Below, piece by piece: positions 1 to 8,899 of a DNA stretch of 64,000 nt (positions within the stretch are counted from its first letter, which is position 1; each line of letters begins with the position of its first letter). The position numbers and the translations under genes were made by a program. The DNA lies in the NCBI GenBank assembly GCA_960531495.1, contig OY482855.1, positions 2,232,001 to 2,296,000 on the forward strand. The letters run 5' to 3'. Source of the stretch: Zeus faber. Taxonomy: Eukaryota; Chordata; Actinopteri; Zeiformes; Zeidae. Below the pieces are notes generated by a model that was given only the letters and a program-made list of their open reading frames with translations, was not told the DNA's origin and ran no database searches.

Positions 1-290
1 TCAGTGCCGGTTTCTAACTGGTTGCGTAGTTACACCCAGTGTCTTTAGACATGTTTTAATTTTGGCTCTGACTGATCAATAAAACTGTATTTCATAATTA
101 CCCACTATATGAATGATAGTAATGTACATGAATAAATTTATGTAATGTATACTGTAGTATACACACATATAGTTTTGCTATCGAGGATTAGTTCAATCTG
201 TAATGTTATAGTTATAGTAGTATAGTTATATGTAGTACGTAATAGTTATAGTATATGTATATATATATATATTTTTTTTTTTCTCACAAA
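1..290. other. AT-rich low-copy sequence, no gene seen
   Basis: I see no coding region or RNA gene here. The right part (about 185-275) is a degenerate TA-rich simple repeat made of words such as atagttatagt and tatatatat, followed by a T run. It leads directly into the diverged 398-bp tandem element. The absence of a gene is a judgement from reading only. Confidence 0.6.
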
Positions 291-960
291 ACCCAACAGG
301 AAGTCGGCCATTTTTTATTTTCCTGACTTTTTAGTCATATTTATGTTTTGTACTTTAGCGAAACTCCTCCTTGGCGATTTATCGGATCGGCTTCAAACTT
401 GACGAGTGTCTACAAGACACCTTCACAGCTTAACATTATCAAAATATATATATTTTTTGGCACACGGTGTGGGCGTGGCAACACGTTAAATTTCATGTTC
501 CAAAAGATACTTGGAAATTCACGAAACTTTGTGCACTCGTCAGTCCCAGTGTGGCAATTGATATTCTATGGGTTCCGTGCTTGGGCATGGCAAAATGACC
601 GGACACGCCCTGTTGAAAATTTCAAAACATCAAACCTATTCACTTTTTAACATGAAATTGGGTATATTAATGTAACATCACTAGACTCGAAAAAAATTAT
701 ATTGCCGCCATGACCGACACCCAACCAACAGGAAGGTGGCCATATTGGATTTAATGTGCGCAAACTCCTAGGGGATTCATCAGATCGACTTCAAAGTTCG
801 CGAGTGTCTACAAGACACTTTGGGGATTAAATTTATTAAAACATTGGGTTTTCGTCACACAATGTGGGCATGGCACTGTGTTGAATTGAAGTGTTAACCT
901 GACTTTTGGGGCCTTAAGAAACTCGAAAAATCACAAAACTTTTCAAGATCAAACCTATTC
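291..960 (+). repeat. Two diverged tandem copies of a ~398-bp dispersed-type element
   Basis: Two blocks share the same ordered landmarks. The word aacaggaag followed by tggccat occurs near 296 and again near 727. An aaactcct motif and then a cttcaaa motif follow in both. The 15-base word gtgtctacaagacac starts at 406 and again at 804, a period of 398 bases. Both copies then have a cacac-tgtgggc-tggca stretch (near 461 and 858) and end in tcaaacctattcacttttt. The 15-mer is itself a dyad (gtgtct and agacac around aca). Overall identity between the copies is moderate, so the duplication is old. This style of sequence is familiar to me from fish intergenic DNA, but I cannot name the family. Open frames across it (for example 348-650) look incidental. 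Confidence 0.6.
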
Positions 961-964
961 ACTT

Positions 965-1257
965 TTTTAGTATCTCCTCCGAGATCTGCATAGAATTCCA
1001 GCAGGTTTTCCTCTTGTCTTTCTCCTCCGTCGGCGTATTGGTAAACACAGTGGCGGCAGGACAAAGAGATCTTAGTACGTACTCCGGTATGTTGCGAAAA
1101 AGTCCGTATGAGGTGTCGAACAGACGTCCAGGAGTGCTTGTCGTTCATATTGTAATAGCGACAGTGCACTGCATGCAAAAATAAGAACAATACAAATAGT
1201 AATAAACACAAAACTAAGAGTTGAATGCAGAGCCGGTATGTCTATACTACGGCGCAC
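965..1257 (-). pseudogene. LINE ORF2 N-terminal fragment, broken
   Basis: Read on the minus strand from 1257 downwards, the frame gives a hydrophobic leader and then LLQYERQALLDVCSTP, ending in a stop after ATYRSTY. Just after that stop the same frame continues with an arginine-rich stretch, RRRRRRKTRGKPAGILC, followed by RSRRR. A YxRxxLLxI-like start followed by a basic RRRRRK...GKRAG...RxR segment is, from memory, typical of the start of ORF2 in several fish LINE families, just before the endonuclease. The fragment is cut off near 965, where the flanking 398-bp element begins, so no endonuclease is present. It is a short decayed 5' piece. Host exon origin is an alternative that I cannot exclude. 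The assignment is by pattern recognition and is only moderately secure. Confidence 0.4.
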
Positions 1258-1260
1258 CCG

Positions 1261-2095
1261 GAAGTTAGTCCGGGTTAACTCATAAGTTAGCTAGCTTCCT
1301 CTGCTGAACCAATATTTTACTAAAATGACTTTTACAACTCTCTTTGCTCCAACTTCCATCCTTAACAAAGAATCCCAAATGCATCATTTGCTAACTTTCC
1401 CACTTTCATTGTCTTTCACATCAACTTCCATAATCATTTCAGCCTGTCAACTAACTTTACAGCTCTCTCGCCTTGTTATATTTTTTTCAAATAAATTTAA
1501 AGCCTTACAGTATCCTTTCCAGAAATCCTACCAGATATTTAGATTATAACGCTACTTTTAAACCAAGGACTCATGTGGGAAACTAGTTTGACATGTTGTG
1601 TACAACACACATACTATGCTTACTGTATCTCACATTTATACATTTGCTTGTTTTTAATCGCGATTTTCATCAGCCATGTAGCTAAACATACCCCGAGACA
1701 CTGATAAAATGTCTCCGAACTCATCTCATCCATACGTGCTCCAGAGTGATCCATCGGCCAGGCGGTCACACGCCTCAAACACCATTTCAATCACCCAAGG
1801 ATTCATTCATTCAACGCTTTTGCTAGGATGGGTCAAGAATAATCTATAATAATCATGTATTTAATAATGTCGATTTTATTATTGGATAACATAAAGCAAA
1901 TAAACAGACAAAAACCACGATTCTCTTGATCAATGCAAAATTGGCTACTTCATAAGTAAGGCATACATTTTTAATGTACAACACATCTCTGAGTACTTAA
2001 AAAAGCCCTCTATATAATACATTTCTCTTTATTCTTCTTAATAATATTGTTCTTATACTGTAGCTAACCAATAATAAATGAAATACTTTTTACCA
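1261..2095. other. Low-copy AT-rich stretch, nothing recognised
   Basis: A 74-codon frame at 1325-1549 (+) has no recognisable motif and a low-complexity S/T/L composition, so I do not call it a gene. A short dyad, acccgg and ccgggt around an 8-base spacer, lies just at the left edge (1256-1275). The missing second end of the hAT element downstream was looked for here and not found. Confidence 0.5.
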
Positions 2096-2356
2096 TTAAT
2101 GCAACTTCTGGTGCTCCTTCGTTTTGCTGATGGCCTTCTAGTCTGGATCATACGTTGTGAGGTTAAGCTTAATGCAGGCGTTGAGGCTTCCATCAGTTAA
2201 ACTTAAGCGTAGGATGGTCTTAATGTTTCTCAGATGCGAGAAAGACTGCTCACATGCATTTGTAAAGCCAAACATGGTCAATACGGCATTACTCACACGC
2301 TGCATTGTGTGCTGTGTGACGGGACGCTCGTTCCAAGTTTTAAGAATCAGCTGGTC
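2096..2356 (-). pseudogene. hAT transposase C-terminal dimerisation domain, remnant
   Basis: Translating the minus strand from 2356 down gives a continuous frame with LILKTWNERPVTQHTMQRVS, then VLTMFGFTNACEQSFSHLRN, then IKTILRLSLTDGSLNACIKL and NLTTYDPD before a TAG stop (plus strand 2138-2140). After the stop the frame continues as KAISKTKEHQKLH to a TAA (2096-2098). The CEQSFSHxKNIKTxLRxxLTDGSLNACxKLNLTTY block is the characteristic C-terminal hAT dimerisation region of the GTF2IRD2/Zaphod-like group, from memory. The TAG sits where a tyrosine codon (TAC or TAT to TAG) would be expected, so it is probably a nonsense mutation. Everything N-terminal to this domain, including the DDE catalytic core and BED finger, is absent. 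It belongs to the deleted element that ends at 3012. Confidence 0.75.
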
Positions 2357-2387
2357 TTCAGTTTCAAGTTCAAGTTCAAGTTCAAGA
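2357..2387. repeat. ttcaag hexanucleotide microsatellite
   Basis: About five imperfect copies of ttcaag lie directly against the 5' side (in minus-strand sense) of the hAT transposase remnant. They may mark the internal deletion junction of that element. Confidence 0.7.
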
Positions 2388-2560
2388 GATTATTTGTCAC
2401 ATACATATTGAAGTTTTTTCGACTTCTGTCCACTTTTGTTCAGCTGATTGGTCCGACTCGAGGCAGGGAGTTTTCTTAATGTTTGTCTGTCTTACAGAGG
2501 GGATCGGCGCATGGGCTCGTAAGCAGTCCAGCAGTGGAACGCCATTCCTCCTGCTCCCAA

Positions 2561-2598
2561 GAGGATCATTATTATCCACAATTATTATAATGATCCTC
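2561..2598. repeat. Imperfect hairpin / inverted repeat
   Basis: The arms gaggatcattattat (2561-2575) and attataatgatcctc (2584-2598) are reverse complements with one mismatched pair, separated by ccacaatt. It lies inside the deleted hAT element. It could be a small nested inverted-repeat element or a folding scar. No function is claimed. Confidence 0.7.
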
Positions 2599-3020
2599 AG
2601 TGATACATATAATTGTGGCCTGCGTGCCGCAAGTTGAAATGAACAGTAAAACTTTCGCCATGTCGGCGCACCACAGCCATCTCCTTCCCTAAGCCCTTAC
2701 CTGTGGGCAGAGACTTCCACAAGTTGCGCCTTAGCAGAGACCCGGTAGGGGCAGGGCGCCGAGTAAATGGCGCCCCGGAGTCTTTATGTTGTCCGCAGCC
2801 GGTGCTTGACTACTTTGTCCGCCACATTTATATTTTGAATTTTATTTTCAAGTTGTAATTTCTCTTACCTGTTTTACTTTAAAATGACACAGAATAATAA
2901 TTTATTACTTGTTAATTGTGATGAAAAATTTTAGCTCAAAATTGTATGCGAGCCATATACCGTCATCAAAAGAGCCGTAATTGGCTCGCGAGCCATAGGT
3001 TCCCGACCCCTGCTCTAGAT

Positions 3021-3800
3021 TGATTCAATCTTTAAGCTTACTCAGATCTTCCCTGATCGGAACAATATCTCAGTGAGTCGTCACCTTCACTTTTCGGGAA
3101 TCTTGTGTTGCCTTTGCTGGACCTGTCCAGACGACTCCTTGTTGGATATCTTACGGCCGGTCTCTGACTGCCGCTGGGCACACAACCTGGACATGAAGAG
3201 AGTCTCATCATCGTTGCCAGATTGTTGGATAAATTATCCTAGGTGGTCGGTGAGGTTAATCTGCCCGCTACAGGAAAACAAAACTGAGAGTATTAAAGAT
3301 ATTTATTCTGCAAAATAAAGAGAAAGATACCGTCATGCTTCAAAGCAGTGTTCTGATCAGTCTACCCCTAATACTGACGAAGAGGGCTTTATACCAAAGA
3401 GAGGTTGTGTGTCAGGTGTCATTTACAACTCTGATCCTCAGTCATATCCCTGGGTGTTCCCCCAAACAGTGATTTAACAGTCAAACTTCGGTCACAGACA
3501 CAATCCTACTGTACCATAAAACAAACACACAACGCTCTTTTAAGTCCCTCTTGTCCTTATCCTTATCTCCACACAAGGTTAAGTGAAGGATGGAATGTGG
3601 TCTGGTTTTTCCAATACTACAACTGAAATGTTTTAGACAGTTTTTACACACAGACACACACAGACAATTTTTTTGTCTCTTTATATTAACTCTGAGTGAC
3701 TCATAAAAACCCATAGACAATGAGTTTTATAACTAAGTAACATACAAAAGGCTATTGTCCTGTATAAAACATGTAAAACCTCATTCAAATAGTTGATCAT
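3021..3800. other. Low-copy sequence, no supported gene
   Basis: A frame of about 80 codons lies at 3073-3318 (+), beginning at GTG rather than ATG, and a 79-codon frame lies at 3481-3720 (-). Neither shows a family motif, signal peptide or convincing splice context. I see no RNA gene. Part of this region could be an old transposon fragment that I do not recognise. Confidence 0.45.
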
Positions 3801-3869
3801 GTGCATTTTTCTCTCACAGCCTACATACGTGCAACTGCGGCTCTAGCGCATGCCACTGTGATTGCACTG

Positions 3870-4160
3870 ACGTTTCACCTTCTGGACTTGATAGACCTGC
3901 TGGCTAATTTAAGGGTCTTATTGGCCCGACTTAATGGCCTTGTTGGCCGACTTGAAGGACCTGCTGGATGCGTTGCCAAGCCCGCTTTGCGCACTCAAAG
4001 TTGTACTGCCACTGCGGTCCAGGCCTTTTGCCCGTTCCTCCAAGCCTGGCTGTCTGTTTGGGCCCACGAGTTCTGTGGAGCCTCAGCCTTCCGAGGGGTC
4101 TGAGGGTTCCGTGGGCCCTGGGTGTTCTGACATCATTGCTCTCAGCAATGCCTTGAGGTG
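3870..4160 (+). other. Leucine-rich periodic stretch, possible decayed exon or repeat
   Basis: Between about 3883 and 3970 a motif containing cttgttggcc/cttattggcc and gacttgaagg/gacttaatgg recurs about every 21-27 bases. Two overlapping frames therefore read as short leucine-rich repeats, for example DLIDLLANLRVLLARLNGL in one and MALLADLKDLLDALP in the other. The second frame (ATG at 3934) stays open until a gaggtgagg sequence near 4156, which matches a splice-donor consensus, but an in-frame stop lies at 3910-3912. An exon is possible but weakly supported, and internal tandem repetition explains the pattern equally well. Confidence 0.2.
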
Positions 4161-4640
4161 AGGCCAATCTTTTTACTCTTAAGCCCTCACCACATGTAGC
4201 TGTACTTGGCTATACAGCGAGCTAAACACTCTTGCAATAAGTACCCAGAGACAGGAGCGCACTTTTGGTATCGTTAATGAAAGCGGTGTAAAACTGTGGA
4301 ACAGTAGAGAAATATGCAGATAAACGATCAATCTCTATGCAGATGTAGATAACGTGTTAATACGTTGTCATAGCTCCCACATTGTATACATACAACAATA
4401 ACATGAATTATCTCACAAATTGTGCTTTCACAAGGGCAGTGAAGAGGCTGATGGAAGAGATGTTAATCCGGGTCTGGGACATGATCAGATTGGCTGAGTG
4501 TGCCTTGATCTGTTTATGCCTGTTCTGATTTTACTATTATATTATTATACTATCATCCAAATGCTATGATGTTGCAATACTGACTGCGCGGGGGGCGCAC
4601 CGGGAGGCAGAACAACCGTGTTTTGGTTGCATCTAAATTT
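4161..4640. other. Low-copy sequence, no gene seen
   Basis: No open frame of note. One short stretch near 4280-4320 reads ESGVKLWNSREIC, reminiscent of the GVKLWNSL segment near the 3' end of some LINE ORF2 proteins, but it is too short to call. Confidence 0.4.
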
Positions 4641-4648
4641 TTTAGCAT

Positions 4649-4772
4649 GGCTTTTAAGTTGGTTTTTAACTGTATTTCTGTGTTTGTATTGGAACTGATT
4701 TTTTTAATCTGGCTTTTAAATCAGTTTTGAAACTGTATTTCTGTATCAGGATTGGGTCTGAATTTTTGGGAC
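4649..4772. repeat. Tandem duplication, 62-bp period
   Basis: The word ggcttttaa begins at 4649 and 4711. Each copy continues through an aactgtatttctgt word, and the copies are clearly related but diverged (for example gttggttttt against atcagttttg). This is a local two-copy duplication without coding meaning. Confidence 0.65.
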
Positions 4773-5400
4773 ACATCATCAGTAGTGGACCCCATGACCA
4801 TGAGGTGTTTGACCATTATCACTAGACACCCTCGCCTGAGGAAGGCCCTCCCGTGGTTGATCAAGCCTCGGAGTGTGTCCCATAGCCAATTGGAGTTCAA
4901 TTTGGGTTATGCTCGATTGTGGGTAGGCAAAGAGTTTTGCTAAGCATTAATTTAGAATGATTTATGTTAAGAGTTTTGCTAAACATTAATTTTGAATGAC
5001 CAATTTACTAATGCTTCATGCAATTATGCCATGTCAAGGTTGGTATGGTAAATTATAAAAAAAAAATAAAAGGTTACGTTTAATAGGTAAGTATTTAGAG
5101 GTGTCTTGTGTTCCTACTTTGTGTCAGGGTCTTCTGTAGGTTCAGAATGAAGTTAGCTCCTCGGCACATCTGAATTTATGGGGCATAGCTCCACCCATTT
5201 TTTGGAATAAACTCCTTTTATTTTCTTTGTTTTCTTCCAATAAAAATCCTAATTGGTTTTAACCAACTTCATCTTTCATTTTCATAAACGTCCTTTACTT
5301 ACTCAACTTACTACGCCGGATCGAGCTGTACACTCTACCTTCATCCACTCCCTCATTTTCATGAGGGAAAGGAGGATAGAAGAGAGAAGATAGAAGATAA
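4773..5400. other. Low-copy sequence with a 40-bp tandem duplication
   Basis: The phrase agagttttgctaa-cattaatttt-gaatga occurs twice, starting near 4930 and 4970, as a small diverged tandem duplication. A 63-codon frame at 4752-4943 has no recognisable motif. The reading EFLGHIISSG near 4758 superficially resembles a retrotransposon reverse transcriptase segment, but the context does not continue it. Confidence 0.45.
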
Positions 5401-5411
5401 CGTATTGTCAG

Positions 5412-5450
5412 ACGATTTAAAATGCTGAAAAGGCGGTTAGGTTAAAAGCT
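5412..5450 (+). repeat. Isolated diverged fragment of satellite A
   Basis: The segment cgatttaaa-(5 bases)-gaaaaggcggt-aggttaaaagctt lines up with the A-monomer core cgatttaaacgtcgaaaaggcgg followed by atcggttaaacgctt. About 31 of 38 positions agree by eye. It lies about 1.05 kb upstream of the first array monomer and is otherwise alone. Chance similarity is possible but seems unlikely given the ordered match. Confidence 0.45.
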
Positions 5451-5458
5451 TGTATGTG

Positions 5459-5485
5459 CGCCCCACACTGTGTTGGTGTGGGGCG
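5459..5485. repeat. Perfect 10-bp inverted repeat
   Basis: cgccccacac (5459-5468) and gtgtggggcg (5476-5485) are perfect reverse complements around a 7-base loop, tgtgttg. The stem is strongly GC-rich in a window that is otherwise AT-rich. It could be a CACCC/KLF-type protein-binding dyad or a hairpin. Confidence 0.8.
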
Positions 5486-5614
5486 TGGTTGTGTGTTTGG
5501 GCGCCGCGCCCCTGCATCGATCTGGTCGCGATTCGCCTATCTCTCCCAGTGCCAAAACTTATATTCACAAATACACCACACAATAGGCCTAGGGCTTGCG
5601 GGACGGGTGGGGTG

Positions 5615-5660
5615 CAAGCTATATAGGTGGGGATGCAGCGGGCAGCTGCCATCTTGCCTG
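5615..5660 (+). promoter_or_regulatory. Promoter-like words: TATA and YY1-type motif
   Basis: A tatata word (5620-5625, inside ctatataggtgggg) is followed 23 bases later by gccatcttg (5648-5656), which matches the YY1 core often found just downstream of initiation sites in host and LINE promoters. The surrounding 5440-5700 block is GC- and CpG-rich. A frame begins at ATG 5633 and runs to 6082, about 150 codons. It includes a translated CA microsatellite and has no family resemblance, so I do not annotate a gene. The promoter reading is inference only. Confidence 0.2.
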
Positions 5661-6498
5661 TCACGCTCCTGCCCCAGCGTGCTTCTCGTCCGTTACGAAA
5701 TGTTAATCCGACTCATATTGGCTTAGAATGCATACACTCGCACACGAATCCTACTCCAAGCAACACTCCACCAGACCAGGGTCTGCGGGGCAGGAGGGGT
5801 GTGAGTGATTCAGGGTCGACTTGCCTGAAGGACTTGCATCCCCAACCCCGCAATTTTGACTGCAATAGGCAACAGTACACATTTAGCACTGGGGTTTTCC
5901 GGGATGGACAGACAGGCGGTCCTATCACACACACACACACATGCACAACCACCACACCTTCTTTGAATGCACCCCAGCAGCCTTCTGGTTGCATTACTCT
6001 CCTTTTCTCCCTCATTTACTGCCATAACTATGACAGGAAGAGGCCAGGTGACCATTTGTCATTCCAGTTTTCCTGGACCTAATCAACTGTTTTTCATTAC
6101 ATGTTGTCGTCCAATGTTAATTTTTTTGTGTAAATGTTTTCAGGTTCTATGTTTAATTGTCTCACCGGCCATGATTCTCTCCCTCTTGGGGTAGTGATCA
6201 GTTGTTTATAGACCCAAACATGATAAATAGTTTTCCAAAGAGGGGGGTTGGTGGTGGTTCTCTTTGACCAAAAACTGTGCTCTTGTCATCCTACAGGTCA
6301 TCCACTGGACAGAATTATTGCAGCAGTTCTTGATGATTTAAGAATTAATAAAGTGTTGCATTGCAGGTGGAGAACTTGAGCTACACTTGCGGACTAACTC
6401 TGTCCTAGATGCAATGGCATGCAAATACTCTTTGTTGTATGCCCAGCATGCTGACAGGATGGGTTGAAAATAAATAAATAAAAAATAAAATCTCCACG
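5660..6498. other. Low-copy flank of the satellite, no supported gene
   Basis: It contains a short CA microsatellite (about 5927-5942) and several unremarkable short frames on both strands, including the 150-codon frame starting at 5633. Nothing matches a family that I recognise. The 3' edge grades into degenerate satellite A. Confidence 0.45.
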
Positions 6499-7832
6499 AA
6501 TTACTCTGTGTGGCAGGATCAGACAAAAGGTCAAACATGTATTTGTCGAGTTAAAAAACGCATTTTCAGCCCATTTAAACGTCCAAAAGGCGGATCGGTT
6601 AAACGCTACAGTCATTACTCTGTGTGACAGTGTCAGGCAGTTTAAATACTATGATGAACTAGTATGTGCTGCTAAAGTGTTGTTTGTCAAACAGTTGTAG
6701 GTCCTTCTAACATTTATTTTTCGAGTAATGATTATTTTTATCAACGTCTGCACATGTGGGAAAAAACGCATTTTCAGCCGATTTAAACGCCGAAAAGGCG
6801 GATCGGTTAAACGCTACAGTCATTACTCTGTGCGACAGTGTCAGACAGTTTAAATACTATGATGAACTAGTATGTGCTGCTAAAGTGTTGTCTGTCAACG
6901 AGTTTTAGGCTCATATAAAATGTATTTTTCGAGTTATGAGTATTTTCAGAATTTTGGACGGTTTGCTGCCTTGCTGAATTAGAGATACACCGAACCAATG
7001 TCTCTTTATAGGTGAATGATTCAGAATGCTGCAGTACACCATATCATTTTAATTAATATGAGGAACAATTATGTGCTTAAGTCTTTCTCAAAGACAGTTT
7101 AAATACAATGATAAACTAGTATGTGCTGCTAAAGTGTTGTTTGTCAACCAGTTTTAGGCCCATATAAAATGTATTTCTCGAGTTATGATCATTTTCATCA
7201 AAGTCTACACATGTGGGAAAAAACGCATTTTCAGCCGATTTAAACGTCGATTTGGCGGAACGGTTAAACGCTTCAGCCATTACTATGTGACAGTGTCAGA
7301 CAGTTTAAATACAATTATGAACTAGTATGTGCTGCTAAAGTGTTGTTTGTCAACCAGTTTTAGGCCCATATAAAATGTATTTTTCGAGTTATGATCATTT
7401 TCAGAAATTTGGACGATTTGCTGTCTAGCTGAATTAGAGAAACACCGAACCATTGCCTCTTTGTAGGTGCATGATTTAGAATGCTGCAGTACACCATATA
7501 ACTTTAATTAATATGAGGAACAATTATGTGCTTCTTAAGTCTTTCGCAAAGACAGTTTAAATACAATGATAAACTAGTATGTGCTGCTAAAGTGTTGTTT
7601 GTCAACCAGTTTTAGGCCCATATAAAATGTATTTTTCGAGTTATGATAATTTTCATCAAAGTCTACACATGTGGGAAAAAACGCATTTTCAGCCGATTTA
7701 AACGTCGAAAAGGCGGATCAGTTAAACGCTTCAGCCATTACTCTATGACAGTGTCAGACAGTTTAAATACTATGATAAACTAGTATGTGCTACTAAAGTC
7801 TTGTTTGTCAACCAGTTTTAGGCCCATATAAA
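6499..7832 (+). repeat. Degenerate left edge of the satellite array
   Basis: The array opens with a partial A right half (attactctgtgtggcaggat, then cagaca), then an A unit lacking the segment between gagtta and aaaaacgc, then A and chimeric units. These units carry private differences such as tttatttttcgagtaatgat. They do not fall into a clean higher-order period, unlike the units from 7833 on. Confidence 0.8.
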
Positions 7833-8038
7833 ATGTATTTTTCGAGTTCTGATAATTTTCATCAAAGTCTACACGTGGGAAAAAACGCATTTTCAGCCGA
7901 TTTTAACGTCGATTTGGCGGAACGGTTAAACGCTTCAGTCATTACTCTATGTGACAGTGTCAGACAGTTTAAATACAATGATAAACTAGTATGTGCTGCT
8001 AAAGTGTTGTTTGCCAACCAGTTTTAGGCCCATATAAA
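7833..8038 (+). repeat. Representative monomer A (206 bp)
   Basis: This single unit shows the A type: the shared left arm, the A core with gtctacacgtgggaaaaaac and cgatttggcggaacgg, then tgacagtgtcagacagttta and the shared right arm ending in gttttaggcccatataaa. Two A subtypes exist, one with gtcgatttggcggaac as here and one with gtcgaaaaggcg. A dyad of ccgatt and aatcgg occurs in the second subtype. The 64-codon frame that starts at its first atg recurs in many A units, but 206 is not a multiple of three, so it never links across units. Confidence 0.9.
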
Positions 8039-8234
8039 ATGTATTTTTCGAGTTATGATCATTTTCCGAACTTTGGACCGTTTGCTGTCTAGCTGAATTA
8101 GAGAAACACCGAACCATTGTCTCTTTGTAGGCGCATGATTCAGAATACTGCAGCACAGCATAGAAATTTAATTAATATGATGAACTATTATGTGCTTCTT
8201 AAGTGTTTCTCACAGAGTTCTAGGCCTATCTAAC
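8039..8234 (+). repeat. Representative monomer B (196 bp)
   Basis: It has the shared left arm, then the B core with ggaccgtttgctgtctagct, gaattagagaaacaccgaac and cattgtctctttgtagg, an actgcagcacagcatag word, and the B right arm (gatgaactattatgtgcttc then ttaagtgtttctcacagag). The B right arm is clearly homologous to the A right arm (gatgaactagtatgtgctgc then taaagtgttg), while the cores are not alignable by eye. Confidence 0.9.
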
Positions 8235-8487
8235 ATGTATTTGTGGAGTTATGATCATTTTCAGAACTTTGGACGATTTGCTGTCGAGCTGAATTAGAGA
8301 AACACCGAACCATTGTCTCTTAGTAGGTGAATGATTCAGAATGCTGCAGTACACCATATAACTTTAATTAATATGAGGAACAATTATTTTGCTTCTTAAG
8401 TCTTTCTCAAAGACAGTTTAAATACAATGATGAACTAGTATGTGCTGCTTATGTCTTGTTTGTCAACCAGTTTTAGGCCCATATAAA
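8235..8487 (+). repeat. Representative chimeric monomer B/A (~253 bp)
   Basis: The unit follows B through ttaagtctttctcaaa and then switches to A at gacagtttaaatacaatg, so it carries both the B right-arm start and the complete A right end. This is the expected product of unequal exchange or template switching between an A and a B unit. The same junction occurs throughout the left array, so it arose once and was amplified. Confidence 0.85.
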
Positions 8488-8899
8488 ATGTATTTTTCGA
8501 GTTCTGATAATTTTCATCAAAGTCTACACATGTGGGAAAAAACGCATTTTCAGCCGATTTAAACGTCGAAAAGGCGGATCGGTTAAACGCTTCAGCCATT
8601 ACTCTGTGACAGTGTCAGACAGTTTAAATACAATGATAAACTAGTATGTGCTACTAAAGTCTTGTTTGTCAACCAGTTTTAGGCCCATATAAAATGTATT
8701 TCTCGAGTTATGATCATTTTCATCAAAGTCTACACATGTGGGAAAAAACGCATTTTCAGCCGATTTAAACGTCGATTTGGCGGAACGGTTAAACGCTTCA
8801 GCCTTTACTATGTGACAGTGTCAGACAGTTTAAATACTATGATAAACTAGTATGTGCTACTAAAGTCTTGTTTGTCAACCAGTTTTAGGCCCATATAAA

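Larger units (their letters stand above)
2096..3012 (-). mobile_element. Internally deleted hAT element with one terminus
   Basis: The right end reads, on the minus strand, caggggtcgggaacctatgg and then ctcgcgagcc. This fits a hAT terminal inverted repeat starting with CAG. The element would run leftward from 3012 through a non-coding leader (about 2600-3012) to the transposase C-terminus at 2096-2356. Between them lie a hexanucleotide ttcaag microsatellite (about 2357-2387) and a hairpin (2561-2598). The 8 bases outside the end, ctctagat (3013-3020), are the candidate target duplication, but I did not find a second copy or the opposite terminus to the left. The element therefore looks truncated there and cannot be mobile. 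Confidence 0.55.

Noticed and set aside
348..650. 100-codon frame as a gene
   Set aside because: Lies within a diverged tandem non-coding element and is not preserved in the second copy.
3801..4167. Overlapping 75-100-codon frames on both strands as genes
   Set aside because: Internal short tandem repetition in a GC-rich stretch explains the open frames. The only support is one donor-like gaggtgagg, and an upstream in-frame stop limits the exon.
4270..4320. LINE 3' coding fragment (SGVKLWNS)
   Set aside because: Too short, with no supporting homology upstream or downstream.
4752..4943. Retrotransposon reverse transcriptase fragment (FLGHIISSG)
   Set aside because: The nine-residue resemblance is not continued by any neighbouring RT or RNase H motif and the frame stops soon after.
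5627..6082. 151-codon plus-strand frame as a gene
   Set aside because: Contains a translated CA microsatellite and has no recognisable domain. The overlapping minus-strand frames are equally open.
7833..8027. 64-residue peptide encoded by monomer A as a tandem gene family
   Set aside because: The frame differs between subtypes, coexists with an equally open opposite-strand frame, and has no ribosome or splice context. Monomer identity alone explains its recurrence.
8039..8234. tRNA-derived SINE origin of monomer B (ggttcgg-like B box on the minus strand)
   Set aside because: Only a weak partial B-box word is present. No A box, tRNA-like fold, tail or flanking duplication is seen.
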